A stretch of 64,000 bases of DNA from Aristolochia californica (GCA_029961685.1 JARWKL010000005.1:6268501-6332500), one strand, 5' to 3'; positions 44,680 to 57,679 are shown, counted from the stretch's first letter. A program made the numbers and translations. The notes: generated by a model not told the origin, from the letters alone.

Positions 44680-47010
44680 ATCTCTCTCTTCTTTATGACG
44701 ATAAAACCTAACTTGGAAAAAAGATAACACTTCTTGTGTCTTCTATTGCCAAATCTGCTTACATATATTCTAGATTAAAAAAAATCTCCAATTACTCATC
44801 ACCAAAACTTTTTTTTGTGATGTCTATGGTGTTTTTTATAATCTTTGTAATCTTATGTTCAGTGTGTTTTTTTTTTCTCTCTCGCCATAATCGCAGTATG
44901 TAGCAAATATGTTGCTAAACTCAGTCATAGAGATAAAGAGAAAGAAAGAAATTGGGAGAATTCCCTCTCTATTGGCTATAAGGAGTTTAATGTCTAGAAT
45001 ATGCATAATGGTTGATGTAGTATAGATATGGTTAGTCAATACCATGAGTTAAGCAATTAAATGACAGTGCAGTTCCTAGAGAAGAAGAGAGGGAGGAAGC
45101 CTCTTCCTTCTCAAGTGCACTTCATGTTTGCCAGAAGGTTGCAACACAAAAAATCAAGATAATTTAGACTGGAAGTTATGTTTCACAGGTTCAATTGATT
45201 GACATTTACCTTGTTGGGTACAACGTTTGGACATATTTTAGCAGCGACATGTTTTCCATTCATTATCGATCTAATCATTTGCTTTTCTACAGTAAAACTG
45301 CATCAAGCTCTCTTGGGCCGTCGTCCGTATTTGGTTTTTCGTAACTGCAACAGTCTATTGTACTTTTGGACCACATTGACAGCCATTTCAAATTGCCATG
45401 TGTGGAAAGTAGAAACAGAGAATTAAAGGGTGTTCGCTACGTCAATTACAAAGTGTCAACCACCTTTGGATTTCAAGATCACCCTCCCCGAAAGGAGGAC
45501 AGTCCCCCATGCCTTGGCACCCAACAACACAACCTGGGGCCCTTTAAATCACCTCAATAAAGCAAGTACACCTTAGAGCACAGGGGGCACCAACACCTCC
45601 ATGCCTCAGCAAGGACGCACAACAGAGTGGCCAGCCACCAGAGACTTAAAACCAGCCTTAACTGCGGCAGTTGCAGTCCCTTAATTCCATCCTTTAGACC
45701 AGCCCAACAATCAAACTGTTCACAGATCTATAATAAACGAATATAAAGTAATGAATTCTGGATGGTTGAGATCAATCAAAAGAGCAACTTCAGGGGAGTG
45801 GGGAGAGCTATCAGACGCACTCTGAGTAGATCACCCACCAAACTAGAGCACCCAATGCTTCAAACCAATCTTAGATCAGGTCACAATCGAAGAGAACAAC
45901 AATATGTAAACCCAGCAACTGAAAACAATGCACAAGTAACTAATACGTAAACAACAGCCCTAGTTATAAATTCTAATTGGTGAAACCTCCTGGCACTCTT
46001 TTTATTTCATGAAAGCGAAAGAGGCTATGCGCAATTCTCATCTTCTCAACAAAAATCCAACAACAACCAAAGGAACTGAGAACATGATTCACCAACTACT
46101 CATCAGCTAAATTATTGACACGAAAGGCCAGAGCCTGAAATGGAAAACATTCAACGTCATGAAGGAGACGAGAATAAGGAATTTTAATGTAACAGAGACC
46201 TGGAAATAACCACTCACGAGGATACACGATTGATCTAAAAACTTTGTCCATGTGAAAAGATCAGGAAGTCTGGTTCAGTGCTAGAGTATTCAAATTACAA
46301 GCAGAGAACTCGGTGATGAAAAAACATATACACAGCATGTAAGCAGTGAACTGAGTATTACAACAGGGGGTAACACCTCCAGTGATGAAACCCAGAAGAT
46401 TTTCAATCAACAGCATTCCGTGCATTATTGCTCAGAGAGAATTCCTCCCAATCTATCATTCAAATCTATGTAGCCTTTTGCCCAAGAAATACCCGATAGA
46501 TATCAAACCAACCACTTGTACCTTCCATAAAATGGTATATGAATGGATAAGACAACCAGTCAGAAAACTCGGTATGAAGATGAACAATGACCACAATACA
46601 AACATTTTCTCTGCCCCAATAGCAGGATAGCAAAAACGTTAGAAAGATTCATACAAGTAGATATAAAAAATTAATGAATATACAGAATTCAGATAATATG
46701 CTCATAGGCTACAGTACATGAGAGAATGTACCTCTTAGAATTTCATATGCTACAAATCTCCCATTAACGTTTTTCTTTACTGCATTTATTTTATGCCCCA
46801 GCACGTTTCCATACCAGAAAGATGTAATGAAAATCAGGAAACTCTGAAGTCTTCTTTGTTGGAGCTTGTTCTCTATTTACATCGGACATTAAAAGCCAAC
46901 ATGCTTTTACAGTTCTTTTAACCTTTTCTTCACAAAATAGTAACAAGCAACTAACACTGGAAAACCCAGATAAAAAACAAAAGGGATGTTTCTCCTCTCT
47001 TCTATCCAAG
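44680..47010. other. Intergenic; RDUF 3' untranslated region at its right end
   Basis: No gene recognised. A GC-richer block at about 45470-45720 contains short plus-strand frames without known motifs. The last 200-300 bases probably belong to the 3' untranslated region of the RING gene. Confidence 0.35.
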
Positions 47011-48174
47011 CTACCAATGTGAAATCCCGTTACCGTTTTCTAATGCCCAAGATGTACTGCGCCTCCGCGAACTTCTGCCAAAAACAGAACTTGACGACCT
47101 GGTCCTACGAGTTACCCCTTCTGAACTTGAAGGAGACGATGAGGAAGAAGGCCGAAGCCTGCTAAAGAAGGAGAAGAAATTCCTAAATGCCCGGCCAATC
47201 CCACCACTCTCTCTGGACCGACTTCCTCTGGAAGTCCATGAGATCCTCCTTGGGGCGCCGCCAGTGTTAAAACCCCCATCCATTTCTGTATAAACAACCG
47301 GAAGCTCCCTCTCACCAGCCCGTCTACCCCCAGAAAAACGTCCAACAGCAAAACCTCCACCTGGCAATCTCCATATGGTGAGCCCTACGGTATCTTCTTC
47401 AGCCACACCAGGGGACTGCTCGCCGGGCGAGTGATCTGGTTCTCTCGAAACCCTGCCACGCACATCAGTGGGCAACTCATGACGGCAAACCGGGCAGGAA
47501 TTTCTCAAGGAGAGCCACGGTAGAATACATTCCGAATGGTAAATATGCTTACACGGCATCTCTCGCGCCTCCGAACCCAGCTCAAAAGGGTCTTTGCAGA
47601 CAGCGCAGTGGGACTCTGTAACTATGTGGCTAGCGATTATCTCAATGGTGGGCATCGATTCCACAGCCGCTTTCGAAGCTGGAGGATGTTCGCATCGTCC
47701 CACGCCGTTGATCTCAATCTGCGTCAACTGATCCAGTAGGCGATCAAACCCAGACCCCATAAGAAAATCAGACATACTCGCCGGTAGAGGACGAAGACCG
47801 GACCCGGCACCGTCATCATAATAAAGCTCAAAGCTGCTATTTCTTTCACCTGCTGCCTCAGTTCCACCACCTCCATCGGCGGCCCCACGGAGAACGATAA
47901 CGGGGTTGAAGGGGGAGCGGTCACCACCGTTCCGTCGGCTGCGGCGGTAGGGCGGGTTAGGAGTTTGGTCGGAGTTCGTACGATTTCCGAGAACGTACAT
48001 GGCGGCGCCGGGGAATCTCCTGCGGCGGGAGTCACCGGCAGCGGACCGGGGAGTTGTTACAACCTCTTCAATAAACCCACTGTCGCAGTCGGGGCAGATA
48101 ATGGAGTCCCGGGTCCAAACCCTGACAAAGCGGCTGCATCGGTAACACCAGTACGAAGATGTGGTCGACGACAT
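47011..48174 (-). CDS. RDUF1: RDUF1/2-like RING-H2 E3 ubiquitin ligase
   Basis: Intronless 387-aa protein, the usual length of the RDUF group (Arabidopsis RDUF1 about 395 aa). N-terminal zinc ribbon: YWCYRCSRFVRV with C10, C13, C27 and C30. Middle: SGFDRLLDQLTQIE, typical of the group. RING-H2: C190, C193, C208, H210, H213, C216, C227, C230 (C3H2C3), with W220 at the E2-contact position. C-terminal DUF1117: LTIWRLPGGGFAVGRF and ELPVVYTEMDGGFN, then a Ser/Arg-rich tail. Family members are cytosolic or nuclear E3 ligases with roles in abscisic acid and drought responses in Arabidopsis; the role here is inferred. The start is the only ATG before the zinc ribbon. Confidence 0.97.
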   Translation of the reverse strand: MSSTTSSYWCYRCSRFVRVWTRDSIICPDCDSGFIEEVVTTPRSAAGDSRRRRFPGAAMYVLGNRTNSDQTPNPPYRRSRRNGGDRSPFNPVIVLRGAADGGGGTEAAGERNSSFELYYDDGAGSGLRPLPASMSDFLMGSGFDRLLDQLTQIEINGVGRCEHPPASKAAVESMPTIEIIASHIVTESHCAVCKDPFELGSEAREMPCKHIYHSECILPWLSLRNSCPVCRHELPTDVRGRVSREPDHSPGEQSPGVAEEDTVGLTIWRLPGGGFAVGRFSGGRRAGERELPVVYTEMDGGFNTGGAPRRISWTSRGSRSRESGGIGRAFRNFFSFFSRLRPSSSSSPSSSEGVTRRTRSSSSVFGRSSRRRSTSWALENGNGISHW

Positions 48175-48538
48175 CTATCCAGACGACCGGGAAAAACGAA
48201 AATCAAAATCCCAAACTCGTACGCGTTCGAGAAAAAATTAACTCAAAAAACGATTCTTCCTTCAGACAATATGGAGATCTTTACAAATCCGAAAGCCGTG
48301 AACTTCAATAACGCCCCACTGTATTCTTGAAATCTCCCAAGACTGATGAGATCTGATTGGAAAAAATCCCTAAAATCCCTCCTTTCTTCAACAAAAGAAA
48401 ATAAAAGAAATCCTCAAGATCTGAGAAATGCTTAGACATTCACTTTTCTATACAAATTTGGGAGTTTCTTTTTCTGGAGGCGATAATTGATTAAAGAAGA
48501 ATAACCGAACCTCTCTCCCTTCGTTCAGACAGCTTACC
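48175..48538 (-). other. Possible 5' untranslated-region intron of RDUF gene
   Basis: On the coding strand a donor CTCG|GTAAGC lies at 48538/48537, and a pyrimidine-rich stretch ends in GGATAG immediately before the ATG at 48174. This would be a leader intron that ends at the start codon. Inferred from splice-like signals only. Confidence 0.35.
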
Positions 48539-48779
48539 GAGATCTGCAAATAAAGCAGGCTCAACAATCCAAAAACATCTTTTGCCGAATCTCCACGAAT
48601 CGCCTACGGAATTGGATCTACAATCTCACCAACGGGAGGAAATAAATCAGATGAAGTGGTCGGTCAGGGGTAAGAAATAGACGTCGCCGGAGATGCGCGG
48701 TAAAGCGACTCTGGTCTTTGAAGTTTAGAAAATGAGAAGGAAGCTAGAGGGGGTTTTAAGCTCGCCAGGATACGCTGCG

Positions 48780-51000
48780 ATGGCGGAACCGCGTCTCGAA
48801 GGTAGCGTGTTTACGACGCTTTTTTTTTTTTTTCATTTTTCACTTCAGCGAAGAGAGGCAGCAAAAAGCAAACGACGTGAAACGTGTCAACGTTTTATTG
48901 GCTCCTGTTAACGACGTTAGGTCTCGGTCAGACTTGGTGGTCAGACTTGGAGGTCAGACTTGGACGAGTCGTGTTTTACGCCAAAAGAAGTTACGGAGAA
49001 GCCGAAAACGCCCCGAGTCCAACTGAAGCCTTCGCCGAGCTGATAGAAGCTGGCTAGCCGCGTTGATGGCGTCGGTTGCTGAACCGACTTATAGCCGAGT
49101 TTTTTAAGATGCCCTTGATCCAAACGCATTCCAGACAGTAGCTAACTATCGTGCAAGGGAATCAAACGGCGTCTCAGTCGACAACGTGGTCGTTCAAAGA
49201 CCGTTATATCGTAGGCCCCAGATGCGTCTTACTCTGCAACAGCCGATCTATGACCTTGTGATGGAATCGCTGTCAATGCCCTTTCTATACCGCGGTAGCG
49301 GTTCGCGTTTCGGCCGAAAAATCGGATTCTTTACTCGTCGATTTCACTGCGCTCACTCCTTACCAGTTTAGGTTGGGAAGAGCGAGCGATCGATCCTCTG
49401 CTGAGAAAACGGGTTGACGGATCAGATGAACCTACCTTTTAAATACGATTTTAAGAGATATTCAAAACGATTTTGAACTTGCCCGCTATACTAATCCACT
49501 CGGATTGTCAACGACGAGATTTTCATTTGGCCTTAATCCGGAAGCAGTATCTGCGACTGTAATTACTTGACAAGAAAGAGAAAAGCTAGAAGAAGGAATG
49601 CTGTTCTGCTGTTCTGCTGCTCTGCTGCTCTGCTACTGTGTATGGAGTAAGGATTAAAAATCGAAAAACCACTAAAGGTGGTGGGCCGGCGGAGCTCTGG
49701 TAATAATTGTTTAGAGAGGAAGACATAATTATTAAACTTTTGTTAAGATACTAGTGTAGTGTGAAGTCTGTAAGGGGAGAGGAGGCCGGAACCCACCGCG
49801 GGAAAGGTCAGGCAGCGTGGGCGACCACGTCACCCGCGCTGAAATAGCGCCACTTTCTTCTCTCATGAACCTTTGTCCGCGAATTATTTTATTCGCAATA
49901 GCGAGCTTCGGAGTCGGAGAAAAAACCGGCCAAAACAGAGTTTGCACCACCGCCGGAGCGTAATTCCTTACGAATTTAACAAAAAGAAATCAAGAATGAA
50001 GATAGCCCCAAGATAGAAATTCAAAGAGTTTTATAGGATTTTAAAAATTCCGCTCTAATCGGCATGGCATGGTCACTCCCTGTTCGTGGAATGAGTGTGC
50101 GATCAATTGAGAAACAGTATAAGGAGAGTGCGTGGTCTCTAATGAGTGGCATCGAAGGCTTTCCGACGTCTGGGCGTCTCTTTCATGGAAATGGGAGCGA
50201 GCTGTATCATTAAAGGAGGGGTGACCATCAATTGAGAGTGAAACCCTTGTCTTTTTACGCTCGACAACGATTACACGTTCTCTTTCTTTTTTTGCTTTTG
50301 TCCTAAACGTCTGTAGAGGAGGGGCTGAAAGTAAATGAAGAAGCTCAAACTTTGAGCCCTTCTTTTAATCTTTTGCTACTTTGGTTCCCTTGTTTGGAGT
50401 GATGCCTTTCTTCCCCTCCACAAGAAGTTGCTCAGAAAACTCCTCCCCGTTTATGCTGACCTTTGGCTTCTTTCTCACTGTATTCTTTTTCCTCTTTTCC
50501 TTTCTTTCTGCTCCAAAGCTCGTTTTTGCAGGGAATTTTATGTGGAGGGGGAGAAACTGGAAAGTTTTGTAATGGGCATTTCGAGCACATACTTTTATGA
50601 TCTTTCGCTTGCTGCTGGCTGTAAACTGCAATGGAGATATAGTGCAGACAGCTTGTGTTGGAGCTGGTGGAGTTGGCTTTGGAGAATAAAAGAGCTTTGG
50701 AAAGAGAATAAAGTGAAGGACGGCGCATGTAAAACTGGAATCAAGTGTTTTTTTAAGCACATTATGGATGTTTAAGTAATGCGGTCAGCTAAAAGAGTAA
50801 CAGTAATCCCTCATACAACCAATTAACTAAGCAAAGATTAATACAGATTATAGGCATGTTTGATGCTTCTTTTGACTAATCCTGAAAAATACTCATGAAG
50901 TCTTGGCAACCTCTGCTACACCACACAATGATGCATATTGCCACACCTGTGATCTTGTTCTTGGATAGCCCTTTGAGTCCAAAAAGACGATTCAACACCT
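48780..51000. other. RDUF upstream region and intergenic DNA
   Basis: It includes three near-exact copies of GGTCAGACTTGG (about 48927-48965) and a CTG-rich triplet stretch (49598-49635). Overlapping open frames at 50365-50760 (minus, 131 codons, Lys-rich end) and 50428-50775 (plus) have no recognised domain. I call no gene. Confidence 0.35.
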
Positions 51001-51011
51001 ACTGAGCCTTA

Positions 51012-51191
51012 AGGGTCTGTTTGGAACCTTATAAAAAAGAATAAGAAAAAAAAGAATTTAACTATTATTCATCCCAAAAATAGTTAGTGAAAATGAGAAT
51101 CCGATCATTCTTACTTTTATTAACTATTTTTTAAAATAATAATGATCGAATTCTTATTTTCTTTTTTTTTCTAGGGTTCTAAACTGACCCT
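51012..51191. mobile_element. MITE, copy 1 (180 bp)
   Basis: Terminal inverted repeat AGGGTCTGTTTGGAACC against reversed AGGGTCAGTTTAGAACC, with an A-rich left and T-rich right half containing AACTATTATT / AATAGTTA hairpin arms. Target duplication not clear. Confidence 0.75.
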
Positions 51192-51557
51192 AGATGACTC
51201 GGATAACTCAAATTCCAAAAACCAAAAACCAAAAGGTAACATTTTTCTTTGATATCGTTTATGTTTCAAATCTTCATTTCGAAATGAGAGTAAGAGCGTT
51301 CAAACATATCGATGTACCCCAACTGAACTGCTTGGGTGAGGGGGGACCATGTGGAATGGGATACCAAAGGCATCTACTTTTATATGGCTACGGTCCTAAT
51401 TTCATTCTAAAAAAATGTTTTGATCTTCAACTACTTGAGCCAGATCTCCACGAAGCGTGTAATGCCCGTCTGTTCAATCTTATTTTCCTGTTCTTGTCAA
51501 AATTTCAACACTGTAATGTGAATATAATGGGCTATGACTAATTATCAAATCTCTTTA

Positions 51558-51721
51558 AGGGTTTGTTCGGAACCCATAGAAAAGAAAAAAAAAGAAAATT
51601 TAACCATAATTATTCCAAAAAATAATTAGTGAAAAGATAAATTTGATTGTTATCTCATTTTATTAATTATTTTTAGAAAAAAAAATATCATTTTCTTTTC
51701 TAGTGGTTCCAAACATACCCT
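51558..51721. mobile_element. MITE, copy 2 (164 bp)
   Basis: Same family as 51012-51191: AGGGTTTGTTCGGAACCC against reversed AGGGTATGTTTGGAACC, with the same AATAATTAGTGAAAA-type core. Confidence 0.75.
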
Positions 51722-52182
51722 AATAGTCTACTAATTATTATGTGTGAAACAAAATTTCGTTATATATATTTGTTGTACTGTAAGAATAAGAGCCTTTTGT
51801 ATCTTCTCTAAAAGGGAGAAAATCTTAAACAAACCTATTAAAAACATAATCCACAGGATGTAGAATTATCTAAGATTAATGGCCTTGAGAAGACAGATAA
51901 TCCAATTACTATTATATTCACAAAAAAAATTGAGAACACGAAACAATGACACTATAAGATAATAGTCACCGAGGTCCCGTTTGAACCAAACAAGCAATCC
52001 CCATGTAGGATTGATTGTGCCGGTTCTCCAACTTCGGCCTACGTAATAAGTCTCTTTTCTAATTAATAAACTCAAGAATTTTGTACTCTAATAACATAAA
52101 AGAAAAGCAAAACAAATCAAATTTTAATCCATTAGTCAAAATACAAAAAAAATTATTGAACGAGGTGTCGTCGATCGATCCA

Positions 52183-54120
52183 TTAGTGTATGAAAGCTCC
52201 AACGAAACTGCCGATATGGGCCAAGTATGAAGTAGCAGACACGGTTCCGTCATTTCCTGCGAGCACTCTGTACTTGTCCTTCCTCGTGAAATTCGTACAC
52301 TCGAATCCTAGCGTGGCTGCCAGTAGCCTCTGTACATAGTTTGCGACATCGTATGGGGTCTTCCCCGCCGAACATGTTGCCTCCGTCGGCAATTGGTTCA
52401 GAAACGTTATCTCGTATACTGGTCTCGGGTTCATGAAAAAGAAAATGGGATCCATGGACTTCCAACCTCTGGCTGTCGTCGCGTGGAAGAAACCAACCCG
52501 GTAGTTCATAGCCACCGGCACGATACGGTCCGTCAACTCGGCGAAAAGGGCGCTGAATCTTAGCAAGAAAGGCTCACGGCATGTCGTGCCCTCGGGACAC
52601 AAAACCAGGTCACCTTTGGCTAAGTGCTGCTTTATTCGCTCTCCGTCCACTTCTCGATCGCGCGTCAGTCGGACCGTTGGAATCGGCGATAGGATCTCGG
52701 ACAGTCTAGAGATGGAATAGGTGACAGCCGGGACCTTGCGGCCGAGGACGGCGGCGAGCACGACGGGGTCCATTAAAGTTCTGTGGGTGCAAACAAAGAG
52801 GACGCCGCCGTGTGAACTCGAAGGAGGTGGCGGCGGCCGGCCTTTTACGATGACCTCGCCGCCAAACAGACCCACGATGTATGGAGCGAACGACATGGGG
52901 AAACACAGGCCTACACCAATACGAAGTGCGGCCACGAGGATGCCGATGGGGAGCCATAAGAGTATCAGCAGCGAGGTTGACGGAGTCGGCCGGCGAACTA
53001 ATCTGCCGTCGTGGAAGACGACCGGAATCAGTCGGTCAAGGTGGCTATCATGGTTCTTTTGAGCAAGGAACGGCGGATGGAGAACGTCCTGCATGCATCA
53101 CAGCCGGAATGTCAGAGCCGATTTGTATATACGAATTTCCGTTGAGGACACGGGTTTTTCCAATGGAATCTCTTCAGCAAATTACGAATGGAGACCGAAG
53201 ATAGATATCATATTTATAACTGTGAGCCTCTGCAACCGGTGGATGCTCTCCGTAACGAATAAAATAGGTTAAATTAGAAAATAATAGAAAAAAAAATTAT
53301 TTACAAATAACAGAAGCAGAAGGTAGATTAATCTTCTATTTAAAATCCAAATTGCCTCCCAAGTAATAGTGATGCCACCGCATCTACCTGGCCCGACGAG
53401 GTGAACTCCATTTCTTACCCATCAAACAAACTGATAACAGTCTCGACAGTTGCAAGAACCTTCCAAGAAGATAGGACTGATCTGTTTACAAGGACTGAAA
53501 CCCACTCTTAGAAGCACAAGTAAGATTAGCACGCATACCTTGCAAGAAGATAGGCAGGAGGAAGAAGAGTTGTTCTTCCTGCCGAGGCCCAGATGAGGCT
53601 GATCGTTCTTTACCACGTCCCTGACTCTATCAGAGTTCGAAACCTTCCCTTTCTTAACGAACCCAGTTGCATAGCCAAAGCGGTTAACGTGGAGATCGTC
53701 TCCGATCACCACATCGGCTTTCAAGTGCTCCTTCACAAACATCTCCACCATCACCCGCGGACATTTACTCACCACCGCCCTCCTCTCGTACGAGTTGAAT
53801 ATCCTCCAAGCTTCCAAGTCGACGTCGTCCATGAAAAACTTGGGCAGCACAGCTCGAGCCACTGATTCTATCTCCGCAATCTTGGTGCCGGCCACGGCCA
53901 CGAATATGGTCAGCCTCAACCCTACTTCCTCGTATCCAATAGCTTGCAGCAAACAGATGATCGGCCATAGTAGTAACAGAAGAGCGAATCTAAGAAATCC
54001 GCAGGTTTCAAAGGCCACGAGCATGAAGTAAGAAAAGGGATTAGGGTCCTTTAAGAGGGTTCCCTCCAGTTCTGATACGACGGTCTCCGGTCGCAGGTCA
54101 CCGGAGTTACTGCGTCCCAT
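52183..54120 (-). CDS. GPAT5: GPAT5/7-like glycerol-3-phosphate acyltransferase
   Basis: Land-plant sn-2 glycerol-3-phosphate acyltransferase of the suberin/cutin type, acting at the ER. Exons 54120-53539 (194 codons) and 53088-52183 join in frame with GT-AG borders: 495 aa (Arabidopsis GPAT5 about 500). The N-terminal HAD-like domain starts with [10 protein letters not shown], lacking the DxD nucleophile, as in GPAT5/7, so phosphatase activity is not expected. Hydrophobic helices lie at about 30-55 and 234-255. The acyltransferase domain has THRTLMDP (H296, D301), [12 protein letters not shown] (E360, G361) and [12 protein letters not shown]. The text from GGVLFVC to [11 protein letters not shown] is very close to GPAT5/7 as I recall it. 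Which of the two it is needs a tree. An ATG 30 bp upstream (54150) is in frame but less likely. Confidence 0.95.
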
Positions 54121-54570
54121 GGCTTCTGTTTTTGCTTGCCTAGGGATCAAAGAAACAGATCAGGAATGCAGGGGGTTAACGTTCTCCCAGTTTGGATCAG
54201 TAATTACCAGGCGTAGAGGGCATATAAGGTACGGAAACGAAGATCACCGGTTGCCTACTTCTGAAGTGGGAAATGAGGCAGTTAAACTGTTCACAACCAC
54301 CGCAATTTTGGGCAATGAAGTGAGCCTCAGAACCAAGTAAAAGAAGAGATGGACGCCACGGCAAGAGAGGGGAAAAAACCCAGAGTTTGTTTACTTAACT
54401 TCAACAACTTTCCCCTACTTATAATCTTCTTCCTTCTCCTCTTTCACCTAAAAATGTGCCTACCCGTGTCACCACGTATACTTCCTTCATCTTTCCTCAA
54501 CCTCCATTAGAGCAGATTCTCGAATATAGCTCGTTCTGCTTAAATATCTTCCAAGGGTATCTAATAGCAA

Positions 54571-54668
54571 TTTTCTGAGTGGAACCTAGTGATCTCAATT
54601 CTATGCGTGTATGACATCAGTTTTCTGAGTGGAACCTAGTGATCTCAACTCTATGCGTGTATGACATC
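54571..54668 (+). repeat. 50-bp tandem duplication upstream of GPAT gene
   Basis: Two copies of TTTTCTGAGTGGAACCTAGT plus GATCTCAA(T/C)TCTATGCG with one substitution, about 450-550 bp upstream of the GPAT start codon. Confidence 0.95.
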
Positions 54669-54699
54669 TATGACTGTTTCCAAGTATTTACGGCTGGAA

Positions 54700-57185
54700 T
54701 ACAGAAATAAAAAGATGGAACTGGATAAGATCAAGAGCTTAATTTAAGATTTCATCATTGTAAATGAATAAGATGTATTTGTCATTGTCGGGGACTTAAT
54801 GGAGCTCTGCCTGAAATTCATGAGAAACTTAACGATCGCCCATAAATCATCCTAGAAGTTGACGGTATGAGCTGAAAAGCTAAGTTGCTAAGGGTCCGAT
54901 CCGGTCGTTGAGTTCCAGGTGGAATCTTGTACTGTCAAAGGCATGTTAGCAGAGTATTCAAAACAAGGGAATGGCCTTAGTCGTCTTCTTCGACAGCCGT
55001 CAGGAATAGGATAGACGAATAACAAGCACACTGGACACCTCTATTCTTGAATTTGCGTCTTCTGAAGCAGTCTTGGCTTCTCTTGACAGCTAAAGCCGAT
55101 GACAGCAGCGATTGCATCATCTCTCAGGATTCCACATTTGGATATTTCCGTGTAAGGCGGTGAGAATTTTCTGATCCGTTGACTTCTCGAGTGTTCTTCT
55201 TCGAGGTGATCGAAATTGACCACAATCTATGGACTCATCAACATCACAGTGGCTTAAACGAATATTTTACGGCCTGTAACCGTCTTAATTAACTAAAGAG
55301 AGAGGGGGCAAGAGCATGGGACGCACCACATGCAATATTTTTCATTATCTTGTCTGAACTATGAAGTTGAGAGAGTATTTAATGTGGACAAAGAGAATCA
55401 TGATCAAACTTCGTTATTTGAATTTGAGCATTCCACTGCAAATTGGAATTGCCGGAAAGGCTTATTGCCTGACTTGCATGATCAACTACTACTGGTACAC
55501 TTGCAATGCTTTGAAGGGCATTGTGGTTCATCCCATCATCTTGGACAAATTGCTTGTGTAGTTCCAATTCCTTAACCTACAGACAAGTAAAATCATCTTT
55601 TTGAAAGATGTTTTATTCGTTAATTTTCACATTTCTTTCTTGTTTTTTTTTTTTTTTTTTTTTTTGTGTGGCTTTTCTCTAGTGATTCCTTTGCCGCGTA
55701 ACGAATAACATGAGCTTCATATATATGTCAATAGAGTTAGCTGTGTAAGTCAGTTTTCATAACTGATCCATTCACGGGGTGGTTTCCTGGGTGGATGGTG
55801 GTCGTTGGTTGTAACTGGTAGCAGTTACAACTTATCCTCTTTTTGATAGAAATGAGGAGTTTAAGTTTGGATCTAGTCTAGCAGAGGGATGCTTGGACAT
55901 TGCCATCGACGAACCTCTACAATAGACGAGACATCTCCGATCGCCAAAAATTGATGGCCATGACCGGAGGTACGTTTCCATTTCCGTTTTTATGAATTTT
56001 ATTTATGTTTAGAAGTTCATGAGTACGAAGTCTAACATTTGGTATCAGAGCCAAGTTACGATCTTGAGACTTGTGGGTTATGAAGTCGGACAAGTTGTTC
56101 TTGAACAATATCATATAAGCGAGTTTGATTAAAAGTAGAGAGCTAGTTGTCAACTTTGCACCAATTATTAATGATTTTTTTTCATTTGCTTAGTTTGTCA
56201 AAGAAGTTGAAAATTCTAATGACCTACCATCTCACCTTTGTTAAGTTGGGAAGTTCTCAAACACTAAACAGTTAAGAGGGTCTCATTTTGTACCTTGTCT
56301 AAAATGTATTATTCTTTTGTTGAGGCATTGAATAAGAAAATAAAGATAAGGAACAGTAGAAGAAATCTATAAAAGGTAGCTTGTGACTAGAAGACTCTCC
56401 ATACATACAATAATGGATTGTAGTTTTTATTCATACATGCACGTTACATTTTTATATACAATTTCAAAAGTTATAGTAAGTTGATATATCTATCTATGAA
56501 GACTCGTTAAAGAGTCCTACAGTCCAACCACAAATTGGGTGGTTTTAATTGTTTTGACATTCTACACTTGGGTATATTTTTTCCTTATTTATAAAACTAT
56601 CCTTCAGGTTGGAGTGAACTGGGACTAGAGCTTGTACAATGTGTCACAGAAGAGTTGCTTAATAAAAATATCGTCCATGATTAAACGAAGATATGTGCCA
56701 AGTAATAAAGTGATAATCCAATTCAAATGTTATTAGTACAAACATGGAATGCCTAATGCATAATAGCCAAATGCAATATAGATTGTTGTAAAATTACATA
56801 GAAGCAAAGAAAAAAAAATCCAATCCCAATGGTAGATAGACAACCCACCTGAGTTTCGTACTTCTTCTTCATGGTAGTGAAACATCTAAACAAGTTTGGG
56901 ACCGCCATCAAGAGTTCTATGTTGCTCTCATACTATTGAGAAAGATTTCATACTTAAGCATCAAGTTCGACTTTTAATTAATTAAAAATGCTAGCTCACA
57001 CTGAAAGAGCCTATAGGTAATTGTTTTTGTTTAAATTCGTCACATTAATGGATTACACCCAGATCCCAACTAAAAGAAACTCAAACTTGAGACCTCCAAT
57101 TACAGAAGTTGCACAACTCGAGTTCTCATCTACAAGCAAGTTTCATACTATTTATGATTCTGTTAACACAAATATGTCGATCGAG
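54700..57185. other. Intergenic DNA with one LTR/primer-site remnant
   Basis: At about 56038-56052 TTGGTATCAGAGCC follows TCTAACA, as at the 3' border of an LTR with a Met-tRNA primer site. The LTR itself would lie to the left (about 55750-56036) but its start is unclear. No gene recognised elsewhere. Confidence 0.4.
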
Positions 57186-57679
57186 TGTTGACTCCCTTCT
57201 TAATTTTGATGATAAAAGAACTTAATTGAGCCAACAATTGTAAATCTAGTATTTCAGATACATTTTCTTCAAGAGACACCAAATTCAAGGTCTAAAGCAT
57301 TGAATTGACACAAGCTTCTCAAAGACCTTAAGCTCCATGGAATGTCAAAGACCTCTTGAAGAAGCACCCTAGAAAGAATAAGAAAAAAGTGAAGACTAGA
57401 GTTTAGGAATCATTAAGTTGAGTCAAAAACTCAATCTATGTAAGAGAAAAGTCTATTCCTTCCAAAACTTGAGGTACAATACAAATTTGGAGCTTTGGGA
57501 TATATTTTGCATGCAAACATGTTTTTTAAAATGCATACACATATTCTATACATATTAGAATCACTTAGGATAACAAATTCCCATACTAAAAAATCCATAT
57601 AGTGAAGTGACATTGGAATGATCATCAACATCAGCCAATGATAAATCAACCAAATAAGCACATGCAAAAAATATAAAAT

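Noticed and set aside
47536..48330. Plus-strand frames opposite the RING gene
   Set aside because: Antisense shadows of the GC-rich RDUF coding exon; no independent motifs.
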